A DNA stretch of 64,000 bases, taken from Pseudanabaena sp. lw0831 (GTDB taxonomy: Bacteria > Cyanobacteriota > Cyanobacteriia > Pseudanabaenales > Pseudanabaenaceae). Made by a program: the position numbers and the translations under genes. The notes beneath the pieces are model-generated. The model searched no databases and had not been told where the DNA came from. It saw only the letters and a list, made by a program, of their open reading frames with translations. The stretch is from the NCBI RefSeq assembly GCF_016584665.1, contig NZ_BBJB01000056.1:1-64000 (forward strand), in the 5' to 3' direction. This document shows positions 46,987-54,324 of this stretch, piece after piece (positions within the stretch are counted from its first letter, which is position 1; each line of letters begins with the position of its first letter).

Positions 46987-47844
46987 ATGGCTGTTAAACT
47001 TGCGCTGGATGATAAACAAGAAATACTTCGCCTCTATCGTGAGTCTGATGCGACCACGACTCAGTTGGCGAAGCAGTTTGGCATTAGTACGAGTACAGTC
47101 CTGCGACTGCTACAAGAGCTAATTCCTACTGAGGAGTATCGACAATTGGTAGGTCAAAAAAAGGCTGACGGGAAAAGAGGATCGCGGATAAATTACGATA
47201 TTGGTGGTTTTCAAGTAAATCAGCTTGCGTTAATTCCTGACGATTTGTCACTGGCTCCCGATCCCAGCAACTATATTTATGATCAAGATGATGAAACTGA
47301 TCAAGATGATGAAACTGATCAAGATGATGAAACGGCGATCTCGATGGATGACATAGATGAAACGCTAAATATGGCAGATGGTGAAATCGACGAAGATGAA
47401 GATGACGAAGATGAAGATGATTTGGTTGATGAGGATAATCTTGATCTTGATGAAGATGAGCTAGACGATGAAGATGCTAATGAATCTGGCTTATCGATGT
47501 TTGAAGATCTACGAGGTAGTCATAGCAACAGCGATCGCCTTGAAATTTTGCCACTAGACAGAGCTGAATTGCCGCAAATTTGCTATATTGTCGTCGATCG
47601 CATTGCGGAGATTATTACTCGACCACTCAAAGACTTTAAAGATCTTGGGGAAATTCCTGCCGAAGAGTCACTGTCAAAAACAATTCCAATTTTTGATAAT
47701 CATCGTGTTGCAAGGCGTTTCTCTCATCATAATCAGCGTGTGATTAAGTTTCCTAGCGATTTGATTCATATTACTCGTCCCAAACTTGTCCAAAAGGGCA
47801 TTACCCGTATTTTGTTTAGTGGGCAGGTATATACATTAAATTAA
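46987..47844 (+). CDS. Helix-turn-helix protein with acidic repeat region
   Basis: A 285-residue protein. Residues 1-55 form a resolvase/transposase-type helix-turn-helix (DDKQEILRLYRESDATTTQLAKQFGISTSTVLRLLQEL). Residues of about 97-175 are extremely acidic and include three exact DQDDET repeats. The C-terminal 100 residues (LPQICYIVVDRIAEIITRPLKDFKDL, RRFSHHNQRVIKFPSDL) form a conserved-looking domain I cannot name. A DNA-binding regulator whose acidic linker mimics or excludes DNA is possible. It has HIP1 octamers and so is a resident gene and not an IS fragment. Confidence 0.8.
   Translation: MAVKLALDDKQEILRLYRESDATTTQLAKQFGISTSTVLRLLQELIPTEEYRQLVGQKKADGKRGSRINYDIGGFQVNQLALIPDDLSLAPDPSNYIYDQDDETDQDDETDQDDETAISMDDIDETLNMADGEIDEDEDDEDEDDLVDEDNLDLDEDELDDEDANESGLSMFEDLRGSHSNSDRLEILPLDRAELPQICYIVVDRIAEIITRPLKDFKDLGEIPAEESLSKTIPIFDNHRVARRFSHHNQRVIKFPSDLIHITRPKLVQKGITRILFSGQVYTLN
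47281..47334 (+). repeat. Three tandem 18-bp coding repeats
   Basis: GATCAAGATGATGAAACT occurs three times, the last copy differing by one base, and encodes DQDDET x3. The near identity at DNA level suggests recent slippage expansion. Confidence 0.9.
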
Positions 47845-47853
47845 AAAAAAGAT

Positions 47854-47890
47854 GTAATGATGCACCGCGCAAAGCGCGGTGCATCATTAC
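47854..47890 (+). terminator. Hairpin after the HTH gene
   Basis: A perfect 17-bp stem GTAATGATGCACCGCGC with an AAA loop, starting 10 bp after the stop codon. Confidence 0.6.
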
Positions 47891-47927
47891 CAATTGAGTA
47901 AAAGGCAAAAATAAAAAGGCAAATATT

Positions 47928-48758
47928 GTGTTAACGCTTTCCCCAGCGCGGCAAAAGTTTTGGCAAATTGCTCATATGCCAGACCATGACATGTCCATTG
48001 ACCATCTGCTCGAAGGGGCTTTGGCGATCGCATGGGAAGAATATCCGCGCATGGATCTTGGGCATTATCGAGCGATCTTTGATCGCATGGCTGAGGATTT
48101 ACAGCCAAGGCTAGCCAAGATTCATTACCCACTCAAAGTAGTAAAAGAGATTAATCACTACCTGTTTGTCGAGCAAGGTTTTTGCGGGAATGATCACGAT
48201 TATTACGACCCACTTAATAGCTTCATCACTGATGTGCTAGAACGGCGATTGGGCATTCCCCTATCGCTATCACTGGTTTATATGGTGATTAGCGATCGCC
48301 TTGGGTTTCCGATGGATGGGATTAGTTTCCCAGCGCATTTTATTATTCGTCCTCGCCATCCCGATCTAGAGATTTTCATTGATCCCTATAATAAAGGTGA
48401 AATTTTATTTCCCGAAGATTGCGCGGCGAAGTTGACGCAGCTATATGGCTATGACATCCCCCTTCAGCCCGAATATCTCGAACCCGTTAGCATTCGCCGC
48501 ATCTTAGATCGATTGCTCAATAATCTCAAGCTAATCTATCTGCGTCGCCGTGAGCCTACTAAAGCATTGGCTGCAATCGAGCGATCGCTAATGCTCAATC
48601 CCGATGTGCCAACCCAATGGCGCGATCGCGGTTTGATTTGTTATCAACTTGATCGCCATACCGAAGCAAGAATCGATCTAGAGAATTATTTACAACAGGT
48701 TCCCTATGCAGAGGATGGTCGCATAATTTTGCAATTAATCGAAGAAATTAAAAGCTAG
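47928..48758 (+). CDS. SirB1 family protein (transglutaminase-like, with TPR-like tail)
   Basis: A 276-residue protein from GTG 47928. The N-terminal two thirds match the SirB1/transglutaminase-like family: EINHYLFVEQGFCGNDHDYYDPLNSFITDVLERRLGIPLSLSLVYMVISDRLG and GISFPAHFIIRP, with the Cys-like and His-containing positions of that fold. The C-terminal part has helical repeats (EPTKALAAIERSLMLNPDVPTQWRDRGLICYQL) like TPRs. The molecular role of SirB1 proteins is not established. Monocistronic by context. Confidence 0.88.
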   Translation: MLTLSPARQKFWQIAHMPDHDMSIDHLLEGALAIAWEEYPRMDLGHYRAIFDRMAEDLQPRLAKIHYPLKVVKEINHYLFVEQGFCGNDHDYYDPLNSFITDVLERRLGIPLSLSLVYMVISDRLGFPMDGISFPAHFIIRPRHPDLEIFIDPYNKGEILFPEDCAAKLTQLYGYDIPLQPEYLEPVSIRRILDRLLNNLKLIYLRRREPTKALAAIERSLMLNPDVPTQWRDRGLICYQLDRHTEARIDLENYLQQVPYAEDGRIILQLIEEIKS

Positions 48759-48805
48759 GAAAATTCCTCGTAAAGAATCTCCCATCGTCTAGACATAAGT
48801 CGGGC

Positions 48806-48892
48806 TTACCCCCTTTAATTCCCCCTTGCAAAGGGGGAAAACGAGAAATCTGGTTCCCTCTCCTTTGCAAGGGGAGGGTTAGGGTGGGGTAA
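48806..48892. repeat. Imperfect intergenic inverted repeat of the CCCCCTT/TTGCAAAGG type
   Basis: TTACCCCCTTTAATTCCCCC and TTGCAAAGGGGG, mirrored by TTTGCAAGGGGAGGGTTAGGG and TGGGGTAA. Long G/C tracts of this type recur in cyanobacterial gaps; the MITE at 60854 carries a related inner palindrome. Confidence 0.6.
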
Positions 48893-48911
48893 ATTTACAG
48901 AGAGAAATCAC

Positions 48912-49802
48912 CTAGTATAATTCTTTGAGCATCATCGCTAATTTACCTTTGTCTTGCCAACCCGTATAGGCACTATAAACGCAGCGATCGCAGACACTTA
49001 CAAACACATGGTTAACTTGCAAGGCATTTGTCCAAACCCAGAGCTTTGTGTCATCTGAACCAGTGTGGATTAATTTAGCTTTTTCAAAATTTTGATGATC
49101 GGTTTCAGTAAGATCAAGCGATCGCAATTTTGTAATTAGCAGCGATGCAGAATCATTCTGAATCGGCGCAATTACAGGGTTTCCCCAAAACTCACGCACA
49201 GTGACCGCAACTCTAGGATGATTTTTGAGAGGGGCATGGCGGATACCATCTAGGCGAACAAAAGTGGCTTGGGCAAACTGCGAACATCCAACAGGCACAG
49301 TGCCATCAGTATTGTTGCCAATATCACCAACGACGGTAAGTACTGGGATTTTTGAGGCGATCGCTTCGGCAATAGAGCGGCGATTTTTGCCTAAGTCACG
49401 AGCCATCAAGGGGAACCATCGAAATGGATCGAATAGTCTTCCCAAGTCAGAACCACCAACAGGTGAAGCAACTAAAGCAAAGCTATGAATTTTAGGTAGC
49501 CATTCTGGATGACGATCTAAAACTTCTAACCAGATTAAAGCCCCCATTGAATGAGCGACAATTCGCCATGGTAACTCTGGGTGTTTGGCGATCGCCTCGG
49601 TTGCAATGTTTTCGACTTTAATTATTAATGGGGCGATCTCTAGCCATGTATTCACCCAGCCTAGATCTGGTGTATAGATGATCGTGTTTGAGTAGGCTAG
49701 CGATTTGGCTAATTGAGCAATATCGTGGAAAGTATCCGCCCAGCCATGCTGTGCAAACAATACAAAGGCTTGTTCTTCTTGCGGTATGAACTGATTGGAC
49801 AT
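48912..49802 (-). CDS. Alpha/beta hydrolase family protein
   Basis: A 296-residue serine hydrolase. The nucleophile elbow is VAHSMGALIWLEVL (GxSxG-like HSMG, Ser near residue 88) and the oxyanion region ALFAQHGWADTFHDIAQLAKSL. A late acid/His region is TVVGDIGNNTDGTVPVGC and DGIRHAPLKNHPRV. The first 230 residues look like a lipase/esterase fold; the C-terminal 60 (DDTKLWVWTNALQVNHVFV) resemble nothing I recognise. Substrate unknown. Confidence 0.82.
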   Translation of the reverse strand: MSNQFIPQEEQAFVLFAQHGWADTFHDIAQLAKSLAYSNTIIYTPDLGWVNTWLEIAPLIIKVENIATEAIAKHPELPWRIVAHSMGALIWLEVLDRHPEWLPKIHSFALVASPVGGSDLGRLFDPFRWFPLMARDLGKNRRSIAEAIASKIPVLTVVGDIGNNTDGTVPVGCSQFAQATFVRLDGIRHAPLKNHPRVAVTVREFWGNPVIAPIQNDSASLLITKLRSLDLTETDHQNFEKAKLIHTGSDDTKLWVWTNALQVNHVFVSVCDRCVYSAYTGWQDKGKLAMMLKELY

Positions 49803-49837
49803 TTTTTAGAGCTATAGCGATCTCTACTCAAGTTATA

Positions 49838-49878
49838 GCAAGAAAAAAGACGGTGCGACGCACCGTCTTTTTTCTTGC
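49838..49878. repeat. Long hairpin upstream of the hydrolase gene
   Basis: A perfect 20-bp stem GCAAGAAAAAAGACGGTGCG with a one-base centre, between two minus-strand genes. Confidence 0.65.
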
Positions 49879-49892
49879 AGTAATTGTCATTA

Positions 49893-49945
49893 AAGAATTA
49901 GGCAATAATTTCAGCACTTTGTGCTGAAATTATTGCCTAATTCTT
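49893..49945. repeat. Long hairpin that encodes a gene end
   Basis: A 25-bp perfect stem AAGAATTAGGCAATAATTTC with AGCAC inside and a TTT loop. The stop and final residues RIRQ of the adjacent minus-strand gene lie in its right arm. Confidence 0.7.
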
Positions 49946-50574
49946 ACACCTCTATACATAACGACCTCACCACCGTCAGGTTTTTGACTGGGTTTAGAGT
50001 TGTTTTTTGTTTCAGATTTTGAATTTGCTTTAGGTTCACTGAAATCCGATGTAGTTATTAATTCACTTTGTCTAACTTGGCTAGCCCCAGCGCCTGCACC
50101 AAAACTTCTAGCTATTTTTTCCAACGGTTGCGAAATTAATGAACAACCAATTAACGCTGTAACTCTGGCAACTTCAGCCATTAAATTTTCGGGTGATAAG
50201 CGTGGGAGTACATCAGATGCCCCGCGCCGAATCGCCCAACTATGTTCAATATCTTTGATTTTTTCCTGTCTGGGATTAAACAATACAACTTTTGTGGGAG
50301 CCTTTTGCTTGGTTAGCCATTGACAAACCGATGATGACTGCAATGTCTCTGAGCTGGGACTTTTGATCGCCATATCCATGATTAACAGATCTGGTAGCTC
50401 GTGCCGATCGCATTTTTCTAGATACTGCACTAAATCCAAGGAAATATTTTCCCAAATCACATCCAATTGCTGAGTTGCCAAAGCTGTCTGCCACAATTCA
50501 CCTTGTGCTTTGTCTGTGTGCATCATTAAAACAGCTTTTTTTGTTTCAGCCATTGCTTTATCTAGTTCCCCCAT
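49930..50574 (-). CDS. Receiver-like (pseudo-receiver) domain protein
   Basis: A 214-residue protein. Residues of about 10-135 look like a response-regulator receiver: KKAVLMMHTDKAQGELWQTAL, LPDLLIMDMAIKSP with an Asp at the phosphorylation position, TKVVLFNPRQEK and RRGASDVLPRLSPENL. The N-terminal acidic pocket is weak (HTD in place of DD), so phosphorylation is uncertain. The C-terminal 70 residues are Ser/Lys/Gln-rich. Start ATG 50574; ATG 50553 (MAETKK) is an alternative. The stop lies in the 49893-49945 hairpin. No kinase is nearby. Confidence 0.72.
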   Translation of the reverse strand: MGELDKAMAETKKAVLMMHTDKAQGELWQTALATQQLDVIWENISLDLVQYLEKCDRHELPDLLIMDMAIKSPSSETLQSSSVCQWLTKQKAPTKVVLFNPRQEKIKDIEHSWAIRRGASDVLPRLSPENLMAEVARVTALIGCSLISQPLEKIARSFGAGAGASQVRQSELITTSDFSEPKANSKSETKNNSKPSQKPDGGEVVMYRGVRIRQ

Positions 50575-50774
50575 CAAGATGAGTCGTCTAACGTTAAGTT
50601 TTGATTATGGCAATAGATTAACCGATCTTACTGTTTCATTTTGTACCCTAATTAACTAAATTTCAAACAGATGATACAAACGGCGGAGGCTCTCATTTTA
50701 AAAAGTGGTTTTGTGATAAGCATTGCTGCACAAGTTGATAGATCTTTTTATATGGGCACTAAGTCACTAGGCAA

Positions 50775-50837
50775 AAAATATAACCCAAAATGCAAATCGC
50801 TCGCTAGGCGGGAGATTTGCATTTTGGGTTATATTTT
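50775..50837. repeat. Long hairpin, AACCCAAAA-tipped family
   Basis: Outer stem AAAAATATAACCCAAAATGC with AAATC, a mismatched GC-rich inner part and a loop near CTAG. It overlaps the stop codon (50829-50831) of the peroxiredoxin gene. Confidence 0.65.
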
Positions 50838-51392
50838 GATAGTCGCCATACCTTGTTGCCAATCCGCAGGACAAACTTCATTCTCATGAATCTGGGTATG
50901 TTGAATTGCTTTAAGAGTGCGAAGAGTCTCGTCAATGCTTCTACCAAAGGCAAGATTATTAATAGTGGCATGTTGAACAATACCTTCTTTATCAATAATA
51001 AATAAACCACGCAAGGCGATACCTAACAAGGGATCAAGAACATTAAAAGCTGTGGCGATCGCTTTAGTCAGATCGGAAACAAGTGGACATTTAATATCGC
51101 CACCTAGTCCTCCATCAGCAAGCGATGTTTGAATCCAAGCTAGATGAGCGTACTGACTATCTACAGAAATACCAATGACTTCAGTATTTAATTTGGCAAA
51201 TTCGGCATAGCGATCGCTGAAAGCAATCACTTCAGTAGGGCAGACAAAAGTAAAGTCGAGCGGATAAAAAAATAGGACAACATATTTATTTTTTTGGTAG
51301 CTAGAAAGCTTGATTTTTGTAAATTCCTGATCAACTACAGCATCAGCTTCAAAGTCTGGAGCAGGATTGCCAACCCTTAAAAATTCCGCCAT
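50829..51392 (-). CDS. Typical 2-Cys peroxiredoxin
   Basis: 187 residues from ATG 51392 (MAEFLRVG). An upstream in-frame extension runs through two hairpins and is rejected. The peroxidatic cysteine lies in [15 protein letters not shown], the resolving cysteine in [12 protein letters not shown] near the C-terminus, and the conserved structure motif in [13 protein letters not shown]-like sequence. It reduces hydrogen peroxide and alkyl hydroperoxides with thioredoxin. The last residues (MATIKI) are read out of the 50775-50837 hairpin. Confidence 0.94.
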   Translation of the reverse strand: MAEFLRVGNPAPDFEADAVVDQEFTKIKLSSYQKNKYVVLFFYPLDFTFVCPTEVIAFSDRYAEFAKLNTEVIGISVDSQYAHLAWIQTSLADGGLGGDIKCPLVSDLTKAIATAFNVLDPLLGIALRGLFIIDKEGIVQHATINNLAFGRSIDETLRTLKAIQHTQIHENEVCPADWQQGMATIKI

Positions 51393-51409
51393 AGCAAGTT
51401 CAACCAAAT

Positions 51410-51448
51410 TAAAGTTATTGAGGGCGCTGTGCGCCCTCAATAACTTTA
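51410..51448. repeat. Hairpin upstream of the peroxiredoxin gene
   Basis: An 18-bp perfect stem TAAAGTTATTGAGGGCGC with a TGT loop, adjoining the next hairpin. It sits in the leader of the minus-strand peroxiredoxin gene and is not a terminator of that gene. Confidence 0.65.
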
Positions 51449-51496
51449 CCAAAAAAGCGTGATGCGGCACAAAGTGCCGCATCACGCTTTTTTGGT
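51448..51496. repeat. Second hairpin of the peroxiredoxin-cupin gap
   Basis: A 23-bp perfect stem ACCAAAAAAGCGTGATGCGG with CAC inside and an AAA loop. Confidence 0.65.
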
Positions 51497-51549
51497 TTTA
51501 GATTTTAAGATGCTATTCTAAGAATCAATCAGCTTTCTAAATTGCAGTT

Positions 51550-51975
51550 ATGTCACCAGTAAAAGAAGCTCCTTCAGCATTAGCTAGCATTGCAAATCTC
51601 AGTGGAGAATCATTAAATACTCATGGGCCAACTGTAGAACGGCCTTGGGGATCATTCACTACTCTTGAAGAAGGGCGAGGCTACAAAATCAAGCGCATTG
51701 AAGTCAAATCAGGACATCGCCTCAGTCTGCAAATGCACCACCACCGCAGCGAACATTGGATTGTGGTTTCGGGGACTGCCAAGGTGACCTGCGGTGATAA
51801 AGAAACAATGATCAGTACCAATCAATCCACTTATGTACCTAAATGTACAGCGCACCGATTAGAAAATCCTGGGATAATCCCGTTGATCTTAATCGAGGTG
51901 CAGAACGGCGAGTATTTGGGCGAAGATGACATTATTCGCTTTCAAGACGACTATGCGCGTCACGAAAAGAAATAA
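51550..51975 (+). CDS. Mannose-6-phosphate isomerase type II-like cupin
   Basis: A 141-residue single cupin. ERPWGSFTTLEEGRGYKIKRIEVKSGHRLSLQMHHHRSEHWIVVSGTAKVTCG is the C-terminal isomerase domain usually fused to GDP-mannose pyrophosphorylase (ManC). The metal ligands sit in QMHHHRSEHW, and PKCTAHRLENPG closes the fold. As a stand-alone domain it should interconvert fructose 6-phosphate and mannose 6-phosphate. The aminotransferase 300 bp downstream suggests a nucleotide-sugar neighbourhood. Its stop coincides with the first bases of repeat copy C. Confidence 0.9.
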   Translation: MSPVKEAPSALASIANLSGESLNTHGPTVERPWGSFTTLEEGRGYKIKRIEVKSGHRLSLQMHHHRSEHWIVVSGTAKVTCGDKETMISTNQSTYVPKCTAHRLENPGIIPLILIEVQNGEYLGEDDIIRFQDDYARHEKK

Positions 51976-52088
51976 CATCAAAACACACAAAATGGCGTAG
52001 CCATTTTGTGTGTTTAAAACCCTTACTGGGTTTGGTTTTTAATTTCCAAAAGTGTGCAGACACTTTTGGAAATTAATATAATTACAGA
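51971..52088 (+). repeat. Two-hairpin intergenic element, copy C
   Basis: AAATAACATCAAAAC, hairpin ACACACAAAATGGC/GCCATTTTGTGTGT, linker AAAACCCTTACTGGGTTTG, hairpin AATTTCCAAAAGTGT..ACACTTTTGGAAATT, ending AATATAATTACAG with a TATAAT at 52077-52082. The gap to 52280 otherwise holds the next hairpin and no ORF. Confidence 0.75.
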
Positions 52089-52105
52089 GCTGTGATCTCA
52101 AACCC

Positions 52106-52167
52106 GAACCACAAAATTTTTAAAAAGTATTGCAAAGCAACACTTTTTAAAAATTTTGTATGGTTCA
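52106..52167. repeat. A+T-rich long hairpin
   Basis: An 18-bp perfect stem ACAAAATTTTTAAAAAGT with a 13-nt loop, extended by GAACC/GGTTC across a bulge. It lies between the cupin and aminotransferase genes. Confidence 0.6.
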
Positions 52168-52280
52168 TTTGCTCGGAAATTACTTTAAAACAAGGGGCGC
52201 GATGCGCCCTTCGTTTTTTTTGATAACAAGCAATGGCGATCGCGTTTAAAATAGTTGAGGCAATCTAAAATCGTTTCAAC

Positions 52281-53405
52281 GTGAATAAAATTCCTCCCTT
52301 TGATGCATCGCAGCAATATCAACAAATTGGCGATCGCCTCAATAAAGCTGCATTAGACGTACTAGCATCGGGGCAATACATTGGTGGACAGACCGTAAGT
52401 CAGTTTGAGACTGAGTTTGCTAATTATATTGGCTCAGCTACTGGATCTAATTATGGTATTGCTTGCAACTCAGGTACTGATGCTTTGTATTTAGCTATGC
52501 GAGCTTTGGATATTGGGGAGGGTGATGAAGTCATTACTTCACCATTTACATTTTTTGCTAGTGCGGAAACGATTAGCATGACGGGGGCAAAACCAGTATT
52601 TGTCGATATTGAAGCGCATAGCTTCAATATGAATACCCAACTAATCGAAGCTGCCATCACCAGTCGGACTAAGGCGATCATGCCAGTACATTTGTTTGGA
52701 CGATCCACTGATATGAATGGTTTGATGGCGATCGCACAAAAGCATAATCTCTATGTGATCGAAGACTGCGCTCAGGCGACAGGTGCAATTTTTGATGGGC
52801 AGAAGGTGGGAAATATTGGCGATGTGGGCTGTTTTAGCTTTTATCCAACCAAAAATCTGGGCGGCTGTGGCGATGGTGGGATGATGACCACCAAAAATGC
52901 TGAAGTTGCTGATAAGTTACGGATTTTGCGTGAACATGGAAGCCCCAAGCGCTATTACCACGAATATATCGGTATGAATTCGCGTCTTGATGCGTTGCAA
53001 GCAGCTTTATTACAAGTGAAATTGCCCTACCTCGACAAATGGAATGCTCAACGACGCGAAATTAGCGATCGCTACACGGATCTTCTGAAGGAGGCACATA
53101 TTCCTCATCTTGTATCACCTCACCATTGTTCTGGTAGTGTCTGGAATCAGTACACAGTATGTATCGGTGATGGCAAACGCGATTATGTGCAAGCTCAATT
53201 GCGCGAGCAAAATATTATTACGATGATTTACTATCCTTTGCCCTTGCATTTGCAATCGGTATATAGCAACCTTGACTATAAAAAGGGCGATTTCCCTGTT
53301 ACTGAGAATATTTGCGATCGCGTTTTATCTTTGCCAATGTTTCCAGAACTCAGCGAAGATCAGCAAGATCGAGTCGTCAATACTTTAAAAAATATTCTCA
53401 AATAG
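52281..53405 (+). CDS. DegT/DnrJ/EryC1/StrS aminotransferase
   Basis: 374 residues from GTG 52281. The fold-type I sugar aminotransferase pattern is clear: IPPFDASQQYQQIGDRL, GIACNSGTDALYLAMRALDIGEGDEVITSPFTFFASAETI, VIEDCAQATGA, the PLP lysine in FSFYPTKNLGGCGDGGM and EHGSPKRYYHEYIGMNSRLDALQAALLQVKL. It transaminates a nucleotide keto-sugar at C3 or C4. It resembles the ArnB/WecE/DesV-type group rather than PseC. Substrate not determinable; the upstream cupin isomerase suggests polysaccharide synthesis. Confidence 0.92.
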   Translation: MNKIPPFDASQQYQQIGDRLNKAALDVLASGQYIGGQTVSQFETEFANYIGSATGSNYGIACNSGTDALYLAMRALDIGEGDEVITSPFTFFASAETISMTGAKPVFVDIEAHSFNMNTQLIEAAITSRTKAIMPVHLFGRSTDMNGLMAIAQKHNLYVIEDCAQATGAIFDGQKVGNIGDVGCFSFYPTKNLGGCGDGGMMTTKNAEVADKLRILREHGSPKRYYHEYIGMNSRLDALQAALLQVKLPYLDKWNAQRREISDRYTDLLKEAHIPHLVSPHHCSGSVWNQYTVCIGDGKRDYVQAQLREQNIITMIYYPLPLHLQSVYSNLDYKKGDFPVTENICDRVLSLPMFPELSEDQQDRVVNTLKNILK

Positions 53406-53412
53406 TATTTGC

Positions 53413-53445
53413 GCTTGTTTACCCGCCTTCGGCGGGTAAACAAGC
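53413..53445. terminator. Hairpin after the aminotransferase gene
   Basis: A perfect 15-bp stem GCTTGTTTACCCGCC with a TTC loop, 7 bp after the stop, in a convergent gap. Confidence 0.6.
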
Positions 53446-53474
53446 CACTCCAAAGCGGCGCATCGCATCGCTTT

Positions 53475-54062
53475 TTATTGTCCAAATGCTAAAACTTGCT
53501 CAACTGTCAGGGCAAAGCCATCTACTACCGTCGATAAAATTGGCATATCGCCTGTATAGATCTTGTCCTCATACTGCCCATCCACCCATAGACATATGGT
53601 TATTTGCCGCATTTCTGGATCAATAATCCAATATTCATTAATTCCTCTGGCTGCATACTCTGTACGTTTATAGCGATAGTCGCGATCGCGATTTTCTTGC
53701 CCAGGGGAAACTACCTCAACGACCAAAACAGGTGCTGGCATGATCATTGAAACAAAATTACGGGACGATGCTTGTAAATATGCTGCTGAATCTTCAGTAA
53801 TTATCATTAGATCAGGAATACGACAAGTTGATCTTTTTCCTGAAACTGCAATTTCAGTGTTGTAAAGAATTAATGCAAAGGGAATATACTTAGCAAACTC
53901 GAACAGCAAAAACTTAGCAATACTAATATTCCCGAATGATTTGGTCGGAACTTTGACTAATTCTCCGTTTACAAGCTCATAGCGATCGTCTGTACCATCG
54001 TCATAACTGAAATACTCTTCTATTGTCATCAGTTTAGAGGGGCTAGCAATAGCTAAAGTCAT
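53475..54062 (-). CDS. Uma2 family (DUF820) putative endonuclease
   Basis: A 195-residue PD-(D/E)XK-like protein. MTIEEYFSYDDGTDDRYELVNGELV opens the family, and CRIPDLMIIT and VLVVEVVSPGQENRDRDYRYKRTEYAARGINEYWIIDP contain the candidate metal-binding Asp, Glu and Lys. Uma2 genes occur in many copies in cyanobacteria and their role is undetermined. It stands alone. Confidence 0.9.
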   Translation of the reverse strand: MTLAIASPSKLMTIEEYFSYDDGTDDRYELVNGELVKVPTKSFGNISIAKFLLFEFAKYIPFALILYNTEIAVSGKRSTCRIPDLMIITEDSAAYLQASSRNFVSMIMPAPVLVVEVVSPGQENRDRDYRYKRTEYAARGINEYWIIDPEMRQITICLWVDGQYEDKIYTGDMPILSTVVDGFALTVEQVLAFGQ

Positions 54063-54104
54063 AATTCAGATCCTCTATTACGCATAACAGGATTGTATCA
54101 AATC

Positions 54105-54159
54105 CAATTTAGTAAATATTGCGTCCTGCTTTCGGCGGGACACAATATTTACTAAATTG
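54105..54159. repeat. Long hairpin upstream of the ATPase-like gene
   Basis: A 17-bp perfect outer stem CAATTTAGTAAATATTG and an inner GTCCTGC/GCGGGAC stem separated by a mismatch. Confidence 0.6.
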
Positions 54160-54191
54160 CCCATTTTTAACTGTTGTATGCGGTCGCTAGA

Positions 54192-54224
54192 AAGTAAAGG
54201 CGATGCAAAGCGTCGCCTTTACTT
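54192..54224. repeat. Short hairpin upstream of the ATPase-like gene
   Basis: A 15-bp stem AAGTAAAGGCGATGC with one G-T pair and an AAA loop. Confidence 0.5.
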
Positions 54225-54324
54225 ATAATAATCACATCTGCATTCGGGAAAGTCATGGGCATTCTTAACTCAATGTTTGCCAAGCGCTATCTATACCTGT
54301 GTTCCTAAGTCCCAAAATTAAACT

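Noticed and set aside
50671-50889. 72-aa plus-strand ORF
   Set aside because: It runs through the 50775-50837 hairpin and the antisense end of the peroxiredoxin gene and resembles no protein.
51393-51485. N-terminal extension of peroxiredoxin
   Set aside because: The extra 31 codons cross intergenic hairpins; the family start MAEFLRVG is at 51392.
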